Counted from the first letter of the stretch, positions 33,295 to 42,214 are shown. The stretch: 46,993 nt of DNA from Deltaproteobacteria bacterium (GCA_020347625.1 CP070735.1:2571015-2618007), one strand, 5' to 3'. Numbers and translations are program-made. The notes: generated by a model not told the origin, from the letters alone.

Positions 33295-34380
33295 TCACTC
33301 CTCCGCAAGAACGTCCTTATATTCAAGCTCATAAAGATAGAGAAGTATTGCAGTAACTCCGAGGATGAGCGGGCCGTAGAGGATCCCCGCGATGCCAAAC
33401 AGGTGAATACCGCCCAGGATTGCGAAGAATAGGTAAAAGGAGGAGATTCCGCCCTCGCCTTTCATCAAGTAAGGCCGGAGAAAATTGTCAATGGAGCCCA
33501 CAACAACCATACTCCAGATTGCTAGAAAAAGGGCTTTTCCCCAGCTATTGATTAACAACAAGTAGACAACCGCCGGAACCCAAACAATGGCAGTACCCAC
33601 AGCCGGAATCAGAGAAGTGAAAGCCATCATCGTTCCCCAAAAGAGCGGAGGAATGCCGGCAATCCACAAGCCGATCCCCCCGGCAAACCCCTGAGCCGCC
33701 GCAGTGGCACCGTTTGCCATCACCACCGAGCGGCTGAGATCACGGACACGCTGGATCAGTTTTTCCTCCTGCTCTTCTGATAGTGGCGACAGGTGCTTGA
33801 TTCCTCCCAAAATTGCCTGTCCGTCCCGAACAAAGTAAAAGACCAAGAGAATCAGAAGCAGGCAGCGGACCACCAGCCCGGTGACATTGCCCAGAAAGTC
33901 CTTGCCCCAGGAGAGAATCAACTGTCCCAATGCGGCACTACCATCTAAAATTATCTTGCGCACATTCAGTTCCTCAAACCCCAATCTGGCAAGCTGACCG
34001 TTAACCATATTGCGGAGCGGCTGGATCCACTCCCAAGAGAGCATCCTCTCGATATTTCCCTCTTTCAGCCATGAATTGACCTGCCCGAACGACTCGGCTC
34101 CTTGGTTAACCAACACCGCGCAGAAACCTACCAGAGGAACGACCACGATCACTACCAACAATATTGTGGTGAGAAAAGCCGCAAGGTTTTTCTTGTCCTT
34201 GCACCACTGAAGAATCCGCCTGTGAAAACGGTAGCAAACCGAGGTGAGTACGATAGCGAAAACAACTGTACCCACGTAAGGTCTGAAGAGACGATAGGTC
34301 AGATACAAAAACAAAAAAAGAAGAGCCAAGAGAAACAGTTTTCTCGCCCTGGTTTTTTCGTCAACCGAGTTTTTCTCCAC
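33295..34380 (-). CDS. AI-2E/PerM family transporter (UPF0118)
   Basis: 361 residues, about eight TM helices. Typical features: N-terminal TM pair (KLFLLALLFLFLYLTY), the central soluble helical region about 90-150, GFAGGIGLWIAGIPPLFWGTMMAFTSLIPAVGTAIVWVPAVVYLL, and PYLMKGEGGISSFYLFFAILGGIHLFGIAGILYGPLILG near the end. Members are described as autoinducer-2 exporters or Na+/H+ antiporters; the substrate cannot be told. GTG start with GGGAG six bases upstream. Confidence 0.9.
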   Translation of the reverse strand: MEKNSVDEKTRARKLFLLALLFLFLYLTYRLFRPYVGTVVFAIVLTSVCYRFHRRILQWCKDKKNLAAFLTTILLVVIVVVPLVGFCAVLVNQGAESFGQVNSWLKEGNIERMLSWEWIQPLRNMVNGQLARLGFEELNVRKIILDGSAALGQLILSWGKDFLGNVTGLVVRCLLLILLVFYFVRDGQAILGGIKHLSPLSEEQEEKLIQRVRDLSRSVVMANGATAAAQGFAGGIGLWIAGIPPLFWGTMMAFTSLIPAVGTAIVWVPAVVYLLLINSWGKALFLAIWSMVVVGSIDNFLRPYLMKGEGGISSFYLFFAILGGIHLFGIAGILYGPLILGVTAILLYLYELEYKDVLAEE

Positions 34381-34810
34381 AGGAGTCTCCCTTAAACACT
34401 GGAAAAGATTAAAGCAGGGATTATTTTACATTGTAGATTTCGGATTTCGGATTTCGGATTTGAAAAAATCAAATAGAAATCAAAGACTCAACTAGAAATC
34501 CCCAATCGAGTTGTTCCATGTGTCCAACTGTCTTGAAAACCAAGCTGAATCGTCTAAAAAATACCCTTGGCAAAAAGCTGGAACCATGTTAGATTAAAAA
34601 TGGCTCCAACGAGCGGGAACCATCACGGTTGGCCTTAGTAAAGCAATTTAGCTAGGCCTACTGGACGGACCTAGTAACCCAGCCTGGTGGCTTAAATGCC
34701 GGTGCTAATAATGGCGCCGGGGGGAGAACGGTGGTCCGGGAACAACCAGATGGGACATCGTTTGTTGGGGCCATTTTATGGTCGGGAAACGGCCGATTTG
34801 AATGTTTGCT
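34381..34810. other. Gene-free region with GATTTCG 7-mers and hairpin-rich sequence
   Basis: 34436-34463 holds four contiguous 7-mers GATTTSR. 34590-34790 has no frame with family features but several short hairpins (for example GGTCG/CGGCC around GGAAA near 34775, CTAGG/CCTAG near 34652-34673). Two strings, AAAGCAA and TACTGGACGG, recur in the same order in the gene-free stretch at 40.8 kb. Confidence 0.5.
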
Positions 34811-35017
34811 TTAACGTCCACTGTCCGTAGGGGACTCCTTCGCTCCTTCGAGAATGTTCTTCACCCTTTGATGCTCTGCCCGGACCTTACGCAGTTCACG
34901 CTCCAGTGCGGCCCGCTCCTCCCCAGAGCGCAGAGATGAAGCGGCCCACTCCTGCTCCAGTTCTTCCAATCTTCTCTTCAGCTGATAAAGGGTTTTGGCG
35001 ATCTCTCGTATGTACAT
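34811..35017 (-). CDS. Small coiled-coil protein, unknown
   Basis: 68 residues, almost entirely predicted helix with heptad-like Leu spacing (IAKTLYQLKRRLEELEQEW) and a high Glu/Arg content. Such short charged proteins are common hypotheticals in Desulfobacterota. The only Shine-Dalgarno-like string (TGAGG) is very close to the ATG. It sits on the same strand as, and about 90 bp after, the lipoprotein gene. No function can be assigned. Confidence 0.5.
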   Translation of the reverse strand: MYIREIAKTLYQLKRRLEELEQEWAASSLRSGEERAALERELRKVRAEHQRVKNILEGAKESPTDSGR

Positions 35018-35105
35018 GCCTCAGGCACCGGCTTGGTCCACCTCTTTTCCAGCTCTTCAGCCTTTCAGTCATGCATACCGGGTCAATCTCTGCGTGCCAA
35101 TCTAG

Positions 35106-36425
35106 CTATCTGGCTTCGACGCGAACCAAATCGCCCCTTTTAACCTCTTGATCCGGATCGAACAAGAGGAGTCGTCCCAAGGACATTTGCTCGCGAACTT
35201 CGATGATTTCTCCTCTGGCAAACTCAGTTTCCGCAAACACCCTGATCTCGGACCTTTTGGGGTCTCGTAGTGACTCGGCCCGATAGATGACAAAATTATC
35301 GCCCGGATGATTACGGCGATTTTCTCCTCCGTCCAGGTAAATGACCCCATCTTTACGTACGCCAATGACTAGAGTCGGTAGGTCTCCTTTACTGTAATCT
35401 GGAGCAAAAGCATTCTGCAAATCGTCACTATAATAGCGATAAGTTGGGTCCAGCGGCTGACAGCGATGCGCCCGTTCGTAAGTGGCTAACGCCTCCAAGA
35501 ATCTTCCGCTTCGCTCATACACCACACCGAGATTGCCGATGATGACACACTGGTCAGGGTCCTTTTCCAGTACTTGTAAGAAAAGACTTTCAGCCTTCTC
35601 CCAATTGTCGCGGGCAGCTGCATCAATTCCCTTATTCATCAACTTGGTAAGCTTTGGATCAAGGGTGATCAGGGGGGCTCTCAGCATCCTCTGGACAGTG
35701 GACTCTTGTGGCCTTAAGTAACTCGCCACCTCTTCAACAATTGAGGCCTGAATACGCGTGATCTCGTCCTCCGTATTCACTGGACGACCGGGCAGGGTAA
35801 ATTTCTCCAGATGCCTGGAGATCTCTTTTTCCCATAGGGTGCTGCCATTCTCGACCGCAATTAGACGAAGACGTACGGCGATAGAGTAAGACATCCTGGT
35901 AACGGTAACCTCAACGTTTCTTGGACGCTCTAAATTCTCGAGGCTAAAATAGAAAACATCTCCTACAGATGGATCCTCACTTATGCCTATCCAGTGGTAT
36001 TCTGCCGGCTCGCCAGTACCAAATTCGGGATAGGCCAGCATGGATTTAGTATCTCTAGAGGCCTGCACAGAATATTCGGTGATCTCACCCAGTAGTAACC
36101 CATTGACGTTGGCATCCCGACCCAATTTGTGAAGGGCCTCAGAATTAGCCTGGAAGTCCTGGGGTACTTGTACCTTTATCGCTAGGAACAGTTCACGGCT
36201 TAGTCCTTTCACCATCTCCGCTTGTAGTTGTAAGGCTAAGGTTTTTTCAGGACTCTCGAAAGGCAGGACCCCAATCGTTTTAACTTCCTGAATGCTTACC
36301 TCTGGAGGTTTCACCACCTCGATGGTCACCAGCCTGCTCCTTACTATTGGTTTGGAGCAGCCACCCATAAAAATGAAGACCATCAGGAGCCATCGTATCC
36401 ATACTTTGAGACCAGCGCGATCCAT
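35106..36425 (-). CDS. Lipoprotein with CsgG-like N-domain and TPR repeats
   Basis: 439 residues. Signal peptide with lipobox ending at Cys23 (FIFMGGC). Residues 45-235 resemble the CsgG/LptE-like fold seen in outer-membrane-associated lipoproteins (KTIGVLPFESPEK at the first strand, GEITEYS, IAVRLRLIAVENGSTLWEKE). About 270-340 is at least one TPR pair (AARDNWEKAESLFLQVLEKDP, AYERAHRCQPLDP). The C-terminal 100 residues (IGVRKDGVIYLDGG... GDLVRV) look like a small beta domain similar to FlgT C-terminal regions. Probably an outer-membrane-facing periplasmic lipoprotein; role unknown. Confidence 0.75.
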   Translation of the reverse strand: MDRAGLKVWIRWLLMVFIFMGGCSKPIVRSRLVTIEVVKPPEVSIQEVKTIGVLPFESPEKTLALQLQAEMVKGLSRELFLAIKVQVPQDFQANSEALHKLGRDANVNGLLLGEITEYSVQASRDTKSMLAYPEFGTGEPAEYHWIGISEDPSVGDVFYFSLENLERPRNVEVTVTRMSYSIAVRLRLIAVENGSTLWEKEISRHLEKFTLPGRPVNTEDEITRIQASIVEEVASYLRPQESTVQRMLRAPLITLDPKLTKLMNKGIDAAARDNWEKAESLFLQVLEKDPDQCVIIGNLGVVYERSGRFLEALATYERAHRCQPLDPTYRYYSDDLQNAFAPDYSKGDLPTLVIGVRKDGVIYLDGGENRRNHPGDNFVIYRAESLRDPKRSEIRVFAETEFARGEIIEVREQMSLGRLLLFDPDQEVKRGDLVRVEAR

Positions 36426-36925
36426 CAGTCCATCTCCGCAAAAAGGGGAATAATCTGCATGATCAAGTATGATAACTTAGAGATGAAACCTCACCTCCGA
36501 AAGCGGGCTAACTGAAGGTTCTTTACCCAAAAACGGCCTCAGGTTAGCCCATGAGAAACTCTGGTGTCAAGTTGACCCGCTTTGCTTTGCCAGCAGAAAT
36601 GTCCAGCAGTCCTTATCACCAGAGTTTTGGAGTGTTGAGTGACCAAAAATTCCAAATAACAAAGCACAAATTCCAAACAAATTACAATGACCAAACTGCA
36701 AAATTCCAAACTTACCTTTGTCTTTGGATATTGGATTTTGGGATTTATTTGGAATTTGGTGCTTGGAATTTGCTATTTTGCAATGCTCCACCACTCCAGT
36801 ACTTCAAAACAATCTGCAATCCTCACTGGCAAAGCCATTGACCTTTGACCTGAGCCAAAGGACCAGGTTTTCGATCTTGAATATAGTCCGGTTGGGCAAC
36901 ACCCTTTCAACACCTACCGATTTTC
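36426..36925. repeat. Gene-free spacer with hairpin and nested palindromic repeat (second copy)
   Basis: 36505-36550: hairpin with perfect GGGCTAAC/GTTAGCCC ends. 36617-36812: long imperfect palindrome with AAATTCCAAATAAC-type left units and TTTGGAATTTGGTGCTTGG-type right units, sharing with 31520-31680 the segments TGTCTTTGGATATTGGA and TTTTGCAATGC. Small frames inside this element are low-complexity translations of the repeat. No gene. Confidence 0.75.
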
Positions 36926-37201
36926 TCACTTACGACTGGTCCTTTTAAGAAGTTTTATCGCGAATTCAGTATCCACCACCGGAATCAGCTCTGCAATGCC
37001 AAGGTCAGTCCAATCGTAAAACAATGCGGCAACGTGGGCGGCATCATCGGCTTCGAAAAGACTGAAAACCCTGTGGCCGGAAACATCGAACCACTCTCCT
37101 TTAACCTTCACTCCTTTGAAGTCAGCCGGTTTTTCCATTCGTCGTTTAATCACCCGATCCCTGTCCTGTGGCTCATAAGTAAAAACGGCCATGAATAGCA
37201 T
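36926..37201 (-). CDS. DUF3303-like small protein
   Basis: 91 residues, ferredoxin-like alpha/beta fold expected: LFMAVFTYEPQDRDRVIKRR, a central VKGEWFDVSGHRVFSLFEADDAAHVAALF, and IAELIPVVDTEFA, which is the DUF3303 pattern. Good AAGGAGG Shine-Dalgarno. Function unknown; it shares the fold type with the ABM protein at 44.65 kb. Confidence 0.75.
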   Translation of the reverse strand: MLFMAVFTYEPQDRDRVIKRRMEKPADFKGVKVKGEWFDVSGHRVFSLFEADDAAHVAALFYDWTDLGIAELIPVVDTEFAIKLLKRTSRK

Positions 37202-37259
37202 GTAGGTACCTCCTTTCTAGGCTAAGATAATGGATGCGTCAAACATCCATCCGCATCAT

Positions 37260-37838
37260 TCAGCCACCTTGATTTTGAACCAACCGTCGCCCCAAATCAT
37301 ACGCGGCCTCAAGCACCTCTGGCTGTTTCCTGACTTCACCTTTCTCATCTGCTCCTCGGATGAGAAGCTCATCGCTATAACTCACATCAATCGCATCGAA
37401 GAAATATTTCATCGTCAACCTCACCCCATCAAAAAGCTTCTTACCTTGCGTAGCGGCCACCGAAATGAATGCTCCTCTTCGATCAGCAATCGGCGAAACC
37501 GGCAACTCAAGGATATACTTTTTCACCCATAGTGATTGGCACCTATCAATCATGGCTTTGGCCAGTGCTGATACGCTGTAGAAAAATATGGGAGAAGCGA
37601 TTATCAACCTCTCAGATTGCACAATTTTGGGAAACAGTGCCTGCATATCATCTTTGATTGCGCAGACGCCTGCCTCGGTGCACTTGTAGATCTCCATACA
37701 TGGCTTGATATTGAGATCTCTCAGCACCACCTTCTCGCACTCCGCCCCGCTATCTCTTGCACCCCGCAGCGCTTCATCCAAGACGATCTCCGTGTTCCCT
37801 CCCCGCCTAGGACTCCCGAGAATACTTAGAACCTTCAT
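37260..37838 (-). CDS. Flavodoxin-fold NAD(P)H-dependent FMN reductase
   Basis: 192 residues from ATG 37838 (AGGGG upstream), preferred to the GTG three codons earlier. Flavodoxin-like: VLSILGSPRRGGNTE phosphate-binding loop at the start, CMEIYKCTEAGVCAIKDDM segment typical of iron-sulfur-flavoprotein relatives (the C-x6-C-x5-C spacing suggests a redox or Fe-S role, but it lacks the compact ISF cluster motif), and SPIFFYSVSALAKAMIDRCQSLW for FMN contact. Substrate unknown. Confidence 0.85.
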   Translation of the reverse strand: MKVLSILGSPRRGGNTEIVLDEALRGARDSGAECEKVVLRDLNIKPCMEIYKCTEAGVCAIKDDMQALFPKIVQSERLIIASPIFFYSVSALAKAMIDRCQSLWVKKYILELPVSPIADRRGAFISVAATQGKKLFDGVRLTMKYFFDAIDVSYSDELLIRGADEKGEVRKQPEVLEAAYDLGRRLVQNQGG

Positions 37839-37941
37839 CACACTCACCCCTGTCGCAGCAGGACCAGTAACTGGTGCTTACTCCAGTTAGAATTCGTCAG
37901 TTTTTTCTTTCGGTGATCATGTTACACGAAAAACACCACCT

Positions 37942-39108
37942 GTGGAAGTGCAAGAACTTTCTCGTTTCCGAGAACTCTGCTATAATGCGCTTCAATTTAG
38001 GCACTGGAAGCAAGGACACTCGCCTATGGCCTTACTTCGAATAATTTTGATCGCCGAGGACATTTCCGATTGTCCAACATTTTCCAAAGGCGAACGAAGC
38101 ACCATAGACTATCCTCGCATTATCTTGGAAGAAACTGACAAAGTCTGTCTTACGGCTCTGGATCAGTGTCATCCTTACCTCCTGCCACTCTCTCGGGGAG
38201 TCGCCTTTGCAACTCTGGGAATTGGCGAGAAAGTGGGAACCTTGCGCTGCTGCTGTTCTATGGGTAGCGTCAATTTCAAGGTAATAAAACAGCGCAGCCG
38301 CCTTGGTATCACGCCGGAAATGCTGCAGCACCTCTCCGAACTCAAGCTGGAATTGACCCAGTTTCAGGCTATGCCTGTATTTGCCCCCCTGCCAGAGGCT
38401 TCCCTGGAAAAGATCATCCCCTTACTAGAACTCAGGCGAGTTAACTCAGGAACCGACATTATTCAGCAAGGTGATGTGGGTCAGTTTCTCTATGTGATCA
38501 CTGAAGGGGAGGTATTGGTCTTGCGAGAAGGTGGTCAGATAGGTGAAGAAGTCCTTGCCACCCTTTCCCAGGGAGAATGTTTTGGAGAAATGTCATTGAT
38601 TTCGGGTCAACCAATTTCAGCCACCATCCGGGCAAAGAGCCCCGTCACCTTGTTGCAGATGAGCAAGGACGACTTTGATCAGTTGCTTCTCAACAATCCT
38701 TCCCTCAATGTCTATTTCACCAAACTCCTTACCCAGAGGTTACAGCAGGCCAATACCAGAATGGTGGAAGCCCTGGATAAGGGGGTCCTCGGCAACATCA
38801 AGAGTTTCAGTGTTCCAGAACTAGTCCAGACCCTTGCGCTCAACGGACGGACTGGCATCCTCGTTGTTTCTGACAAAAAAAGCAAGGCCGAAATCTATTT
38901 TGATAAAGGTTATATCCACCAGGTTTCATTTGGAGAAATGGTCGGCGAGCAGGCTTTTTATGAGCTCCTTGGCTGTGAAGATGGACAATTCCAATTTCAG
39001 CCAGCCGAGACTCTATCCATGCCGCGGCAGGTGTACAAGGACACCATGCATTTGCTCATGGAAGGGCTGCGCCGCTTGGATGAGGAAAAAGCTCGCCCCA
39101 AAAAATAG
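37942..39108 (+). CDS. Three-domain protein: TIGR04076-like, cNMP-binding, DUF4388
   Basis: 388 residues if the first GTG is used; ATG 38026 (MALLRII) is an equally good start and leaves a 360-residue protein. Domain 1 (about 38-118) is TIGR04076-like with CPTFSKGE, VCLTALDQCHPYLLPLSRGVAFA and a CCC turn. Domain 2 (about 140-260) is a Crp-type cNMP-binding beta-roll with FGEMSLISGQPISATIRAKS. Domain 3 (about 270-370) is DUF4388/PATAN-like (SFSVPELVQTLALNGRTGILVV, AEIYFDKGYIHQVSFGEMVGEQAFYELL). No helix-turn-helix. DUF4388 occurs in regulators and motility proteins. Signalling adaptor inferred. Confidence 0.75.
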   Translation: MEVQELSRFRELCYNALQFRHWKQGHSPMALLRIILIAEDISDCPTFSKGERSTIDYPRIILEETDKVCLTALDQCHPYLLPLSRGVAFATLGIGEKVGTLRCCCSMGSVNFKVIKQRSRLGITPEMLQHLSELKLELTQFQAMPVFAPLPEASLEKIIPLLELRRVNSGTDIIQQGDVGQFLYVITEGEVLVLREGGQIGEEVLATLSQGECFGEMSLISGQPISATIRAKSPVTLLQMSKDDFDQLLLNNPSLNVYFTKLLTQRLQQANTRMVEALDKGVLGNIKSFSVPELVQTLALNGRTGILVVSDKKSKAEIYFDKGYIHQVSFGEMVGEQAFYELLGCEDGQFQFQPAETLSMPRQVYKDTMHLLMEGLRRLDEEKARPKK

Positions 39109-39187
39109 AGAGCAGGCAAATCCTCCTAAAGCTACCTAATCAGTGTTTTTCTTCCCACATCCTTGTAATTTCCAGTCGTCCAACACT

Positions 39188-40258
39188 TTACAAGTACTGC
39201 TCCATCCCCCGTTGTTTCATTAGGTCTAGAATTTGCCCCAGATGCTGGGCTTTATTTACCGGACACACGAGGAGGACATCCTCAGTGTCCACGACAATCA
39301 GATCTTCGATACCGAGTAGAACGCAGAGCCGCTGACGACTATAGACAACATTCCGATGGGATTCCAGAGCCATGAATTCTCCTTGGTAAACATTCTGTTG
39401 ATCATCCTTGGGCCAGATCTCGGCCATAGAAGCCCAGCTACCCAAGTCGTTCCAACCAAAATCCGCGGGAACCACAAGAACGTCAGCTGCTTTTTCCATC
39501 ACTCCGTAATCGATTGAAATACTTTCCAGATCTGGATAGACGCGAGCAATTCCGGCTTCGAGTTCATCGGTACCTAAAAAGGATTTAAGTTTTTCTAGAT
39601 CCGCATAAAGCCCGGGCAGGTATTGCTGGATTGCCTCCAACACAACTTTGGCTTGCCAGACAAACATTCCACTGTTCCAGTAAAAATTGCCTGTTGCCAA
39701 GTACTGTTCTGCCCGTTGGAAATCCGGCTTCTCATGAAAGGAGGATACCTGGTGAAAGGCATGGTTTTGCACGGTTGCCACATGTTCACCTGCCTCAATG
39801 TAGCCATAGCCTGTCTCCGGCGCCGTGGGGCGTATTCCCAGAGTGACCAGCGCTGCTTTTTTGCGGGCCATTGCTGCCGCTGCTCTGACCGTCGTCAGGA
39901 ACAGGCTCTCGTCGTTGATAAGATGGTCAGCCGGCAATACCACCATTACCGCTGAGGGTTGTCGATGTTGTACCACCAGAGCTGCCAGACCAATGCAGGC
40001 CGCTGTGTTTCGCCCCACCGGTTCTAAAATGATATTTTCACGGGGTAGTTCGGTAAGCTGATTGCGCACCTCCTCACCATGGTATTTGCCAGCCACCACG
40101 ATTATATTCTCAGGAGGCAGTAAACTGCTGATTCGCGCCACGGTTTGTTGCAGCATGGAACGTCGCCCGGCAATATTGAGCAGTTGCTTGGGTCGCTTCT
40201 CCCTACTCCGCGGCCAGAACCTGGTTCCCTTGCCCCCAGCCATGATTACAGCGTACAT
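39188..40258 (-). CDS. manC: Mannose-1-phosphate guanylyltransferase
   Basis: 356 residues, nucleotidyltransferase domain only; no C-terminal phosphomannose-isomerase cupin. Signature MAGGKGTRFWPRSREKRPKQLL at the N-terminus (GTP and metal binding), PADHLI (about 108-113), EKPDF (Lys contacting sugar phosphate), WNSGMFVW and DFGWNDLGSW. Makes GDP-mannose for LPS, glycans or solutes. AGGAGG ten bases before ATG. It is the only nucleotide-sugar synthase in the window and could feed the 5-12 kb glycosyltransferases. Confidence 0.92.
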   Translation of the reverse strand: MYAVIMAGGKGTRFWPRSREKRPKQLLNIAGRRSMLQQTVARISSLLPPENIIVVAGKYHGEEVRNQLTELPRENIILEPVGRNTAACIGLAALVVQHRQPSAVMVVLPADHLINDESLFLTTVRAAAAMARKKAALVTLGIRPTAPETGYGYIEAGEHVATVQNHAFHQVSSFHEKPDFQRAEQYLATGNFYWNSGMFVWQAKVVLEAIQQYLPGLYADLEKLKSFLGTDELEAGIARVYPDLESISIDYGVMEKAADVLVVPADFGWNDLGSWASMAEIWPKDDQQNVYQGEFMALESHRNVVYSRQRLCVLLGIEDLIVVDTEDVLLVCPVNKAQHLGQILDLMKQRGMEQYL

Positions 40259-40323
40259 CGCCCTGGTACCTCCTATTCAATGCTGGCCTTATCTTTAGTA
40301 AACGAGTTGGGTCAGTATACGGT

Positions 40324-40365
40324 GTCAATGGTCATTTGTCATTAGTCATTGGTCATTGGTCATTT
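40324..40365. repeat. Period-7 array (GTCATTN)
   Basis: Six contiguous 7-mers fitting GTCAWTN between divergent manC and the HTH gene. It is the same motif, on the opposite strand, as 12307-12348. A GGTGT/ACACC hairpin is at 40415-40430. Confidence 0.85.
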
Positions 40366-40540
40366 GTACGAGAGTCCCTTCGGCAGCCGATTCTTGTCTT
40401 TTTGCTGATTTAAAGGTGTCAATAAACACCATCTGGAGGGGAAAGAATTTTACACCAAAGCGGTATGTATGTTAGATTATGGTCTGACTCAAAATCTGAG
40501 TAACTTGAGTAACCTACAGGTGCGGAAGGAAAGGATCACC

Positions 40541-40765
40541 ATGACAGGCGATACCGCTAGTAAGGAAGTTGGCAAACGGCTTCAGAACTTTAGGGAAATT
40601 CGAGGTCTTAGCCGTGCAGTACTTGCGCTGAAGCTAGATATCAGTGAAAAAGAACTGGAAGAGATGGAAGCTGGCCAAAAGAGTCTAACCAAGGAGCATA
40701 TTGAAACACTGCGGGAGACCTTTGCTCTGGATCCTGCCTGGCTCCTTGGTGGTCAGGACGTGTAG
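40541..40765 (+). CDS. Small Xre-type helix-turn-helix protein
   Basis: 74 residues from ATG 40541, chosen because AAGGA lies about ten bases upstream and the longer frame adds only repetitive residues. Cro/C1-type HTH: VGKRLQNFREIRGLSRAVLALKLDISEKELEEMEAGQKSLTKEHIETLRETFALDPAWLL. Probably a DNA-binding regulator of unknown target. The domain matches the N-terminus of larger Xre regulators, but nothing follows it here. Confidence 0.8.
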   Translation: MTGDTASKEVGKRLQNFREIRGLSRAVLALKLDISEKELEEMEAGQKSLTKEHIETLRETFALDPAWLLGGQDV

Positions 40766-41261
40766 GGATAGACGTGCGAGACTGGTTTCGGCCTAGTTAC
40801 AAAGCAAGTACTAACTTGCCATGTTAAATACTGGACGGCTCCATTTATGTCTCACTCGTTTGCCCTGGTGACATGAGGCTCACCGAAGTTGTTACTAAGT
40901 CTAACACCTGCCCCGGGTTTGAACCGGGTGTGAGATCCCTCCACCGTTTTCTGCCATGGATAATTTGGAAATATGCATGTATATTCAAATCCGCATAGTG
41001 GGCTGAGGTATTCTCGAAGTCACGCCTACGGCGGGATTGTCAGCCTATGCAACCTTCAATGGTTAAGCCGTCCTGCATACTGCTGCAGAGGCTGGCAATA
41101 TCCGCAGCTCGGGCTGCCACTGCCCCCGGTCCGAAGGACTTCCCCTCGCAAGGGTAGCAGACCGAGCGTAAGCGGAGTGAATAGCTCAGCCCTCAAGCGT
41201 TCTTAAAGCAATAACCGTTTCTGGAAAATTTCCGAGCACGTTCACCTAGATTGGTGGGGCA
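40766..41261. ncRNA. Hairpin-rich gene-free stretch, candidate structured RNA
   Basis: No credible gene. Several helices can be drawn: GGTGA/TCACC (near 40867-40884); CCCGG/CCGGG around 40912-40928; a 13-bp stem with two bulges between 41033-41046 and 41089-41103, enclosing ATGCA/TGCAT and AACC/GGTT; and GCTCGG plus GCTGCC (41107-41118) pairing with GGTAGC and CCGAGC (41153-41167), enclosing GTCC/GGAC. This density is well above that of neighbouring gaps, but strand and boundaries are not known and it matches no RNA family I can recognise. Confidence 0.35.
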
Positions 41262-42158
41262 ATGCAATGGATTAGAGTGTCAAAGCTGGTCTTGATCTTT
41301 CTGGCTGCCGTTATACCCTTTTCATCCTGCGGCAAAACAGAAAATAAGGTCCAGGTTGATCTAGTAGAGCTGCAAACCGCAGATAACGTCCGGTTGGATG
41401 GCGCGCTGCACCAGCCCCTTTTTACCGGGTCCAAAGTGGGAGTGATCATGGTCCACGGTTACGGTGGAAATTTTTACTCGGGAATCATGACCTTTCTTCC
41501 TGAAGCCCTCGCTGTGCGTGGATTTACCACTCTGGCGCTTAACATGCGCGACCATGACCTGGGGCCTAAAAAGAACCGATTCGAGGAAAACCTCTTGGAC
41601 ATAGCCGCCGGCGTTGATGAAATGTCCAGGCGTGGTTACGACGTTCTTTTTCTCTATGGCCACAGCATGGGCACTAACCGGGTTCTCTACTACTTGGCAG
41701 AAACGAGTGACCCGAGGATCGCCGGACTCATACTTTCAGGCCCTCCCGGCAATCTGTTTCAATGGAATGTAAGAATATTTGGCCGAGAAAAAGCAACTGA
41801 TTTGCTCCGCCGTGCCCAAGAAATGAGAGAAAAGGGTGCGGGTGACGAGTGGATGCTCATCAATCTTGGTCCCCTTGGCAAAACCCTCTACACAGCCAAC
41901 CACGTGGTGAGCCTGAGGGGACCAGAAACCCGCTCGGACCCTTACAGAAACATCGCCCGCGTTTCAACACCAGTTCTCATTGTCCACGGCCTCGCTGATC
42001 GTCTTGCCGATCCTCAAGTCGCCGATCAACTGAAAAATGACGCAAAGGCCATCGTAACAGTGCGTAAGATTACCAATGCAGATCACCGCTTCCAAGGGCA
42101 CCAAGAAGAGCTGGTGGAGGTGATTTGTCAGTGGCTCGTTGGGCAACTCAGTCAGTAG
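41262..42158 (+). CDS. Alpha/beta-hydrolase lipoprotein
   Basis: 298 residues. N-terminal hydrophobic segment with a lipobox-like end at Cys23 (PFSSC), suggesting export and lipid anchoring. Alpha/beta-hydrolase fold: VGVIMVHGYGGNF (oxyanion loop), nucleophile elbow GHSMG (Ser135), HGLADRLADP (Asp246) and NADHRFQGH (His275) complete the triad. Resembles monoglyceride-lipase or dienelactone-hydrolase-like serine hydrolases; substrate unknown. Only a weak GGTGGGG precedes the ATG. Confidence 0.8.
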   Translation: MQWIRVSKLVLIFLAAVIPFSSCGKTENKVQVDLVELQTADNVRLDGALHQPLFTGSKVGVIMVHGYGGNFYSGIMTFLPEALAVRGFTTLALNMRDHDLGPKKNRFEENLLDIAAGVDEMSRRGYDVLFLYGHSMGTNRVLYYLAETSDPRIAGLILSGPPGNLFQWNVRIFGREKATDLLRRAQEMREKGAGDEWMLINLGPLGKTLYTANHVVSLRGPETRSDPYRNIARVSTPVLIVHGLADRLADPQVADQLKNDAKAIVTVRKITNADHRFQGHQEELVEVICQWLVGQLSQ

Positions 42159-42214
42159 GCACTTTGCAGCAGAAAACAATAAGCCAGATGCATAATGCAA
42201 AACGGGAGCAAATT

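Noticed and set aside
36551..36841. Open frames on both strands in the spacer between the lipoprotein and DUF3303 genes
   Set aside because: They are translations of the palindromic repeat and show repetitive, low-complexity residues.
40912..40928. T-arm-like hairpin (CCCGG, 7-base loop TTCAAAC, CCGGG on the minus strand) suggesting a tRNA
   Set aside because: No matching acceptor stem, anticodon arm or D-arm at the right distances on either strand; treated as a simple hairpin.
41116..41122. GCCACTG string with nearby G-rich and C-rich hairpins, suggesting a cobalamin riboswitch
   Set aside because: The B12 box and the GGGAAGGC partner are absent, and the downstream hydrolase gene has no cobalamin link.
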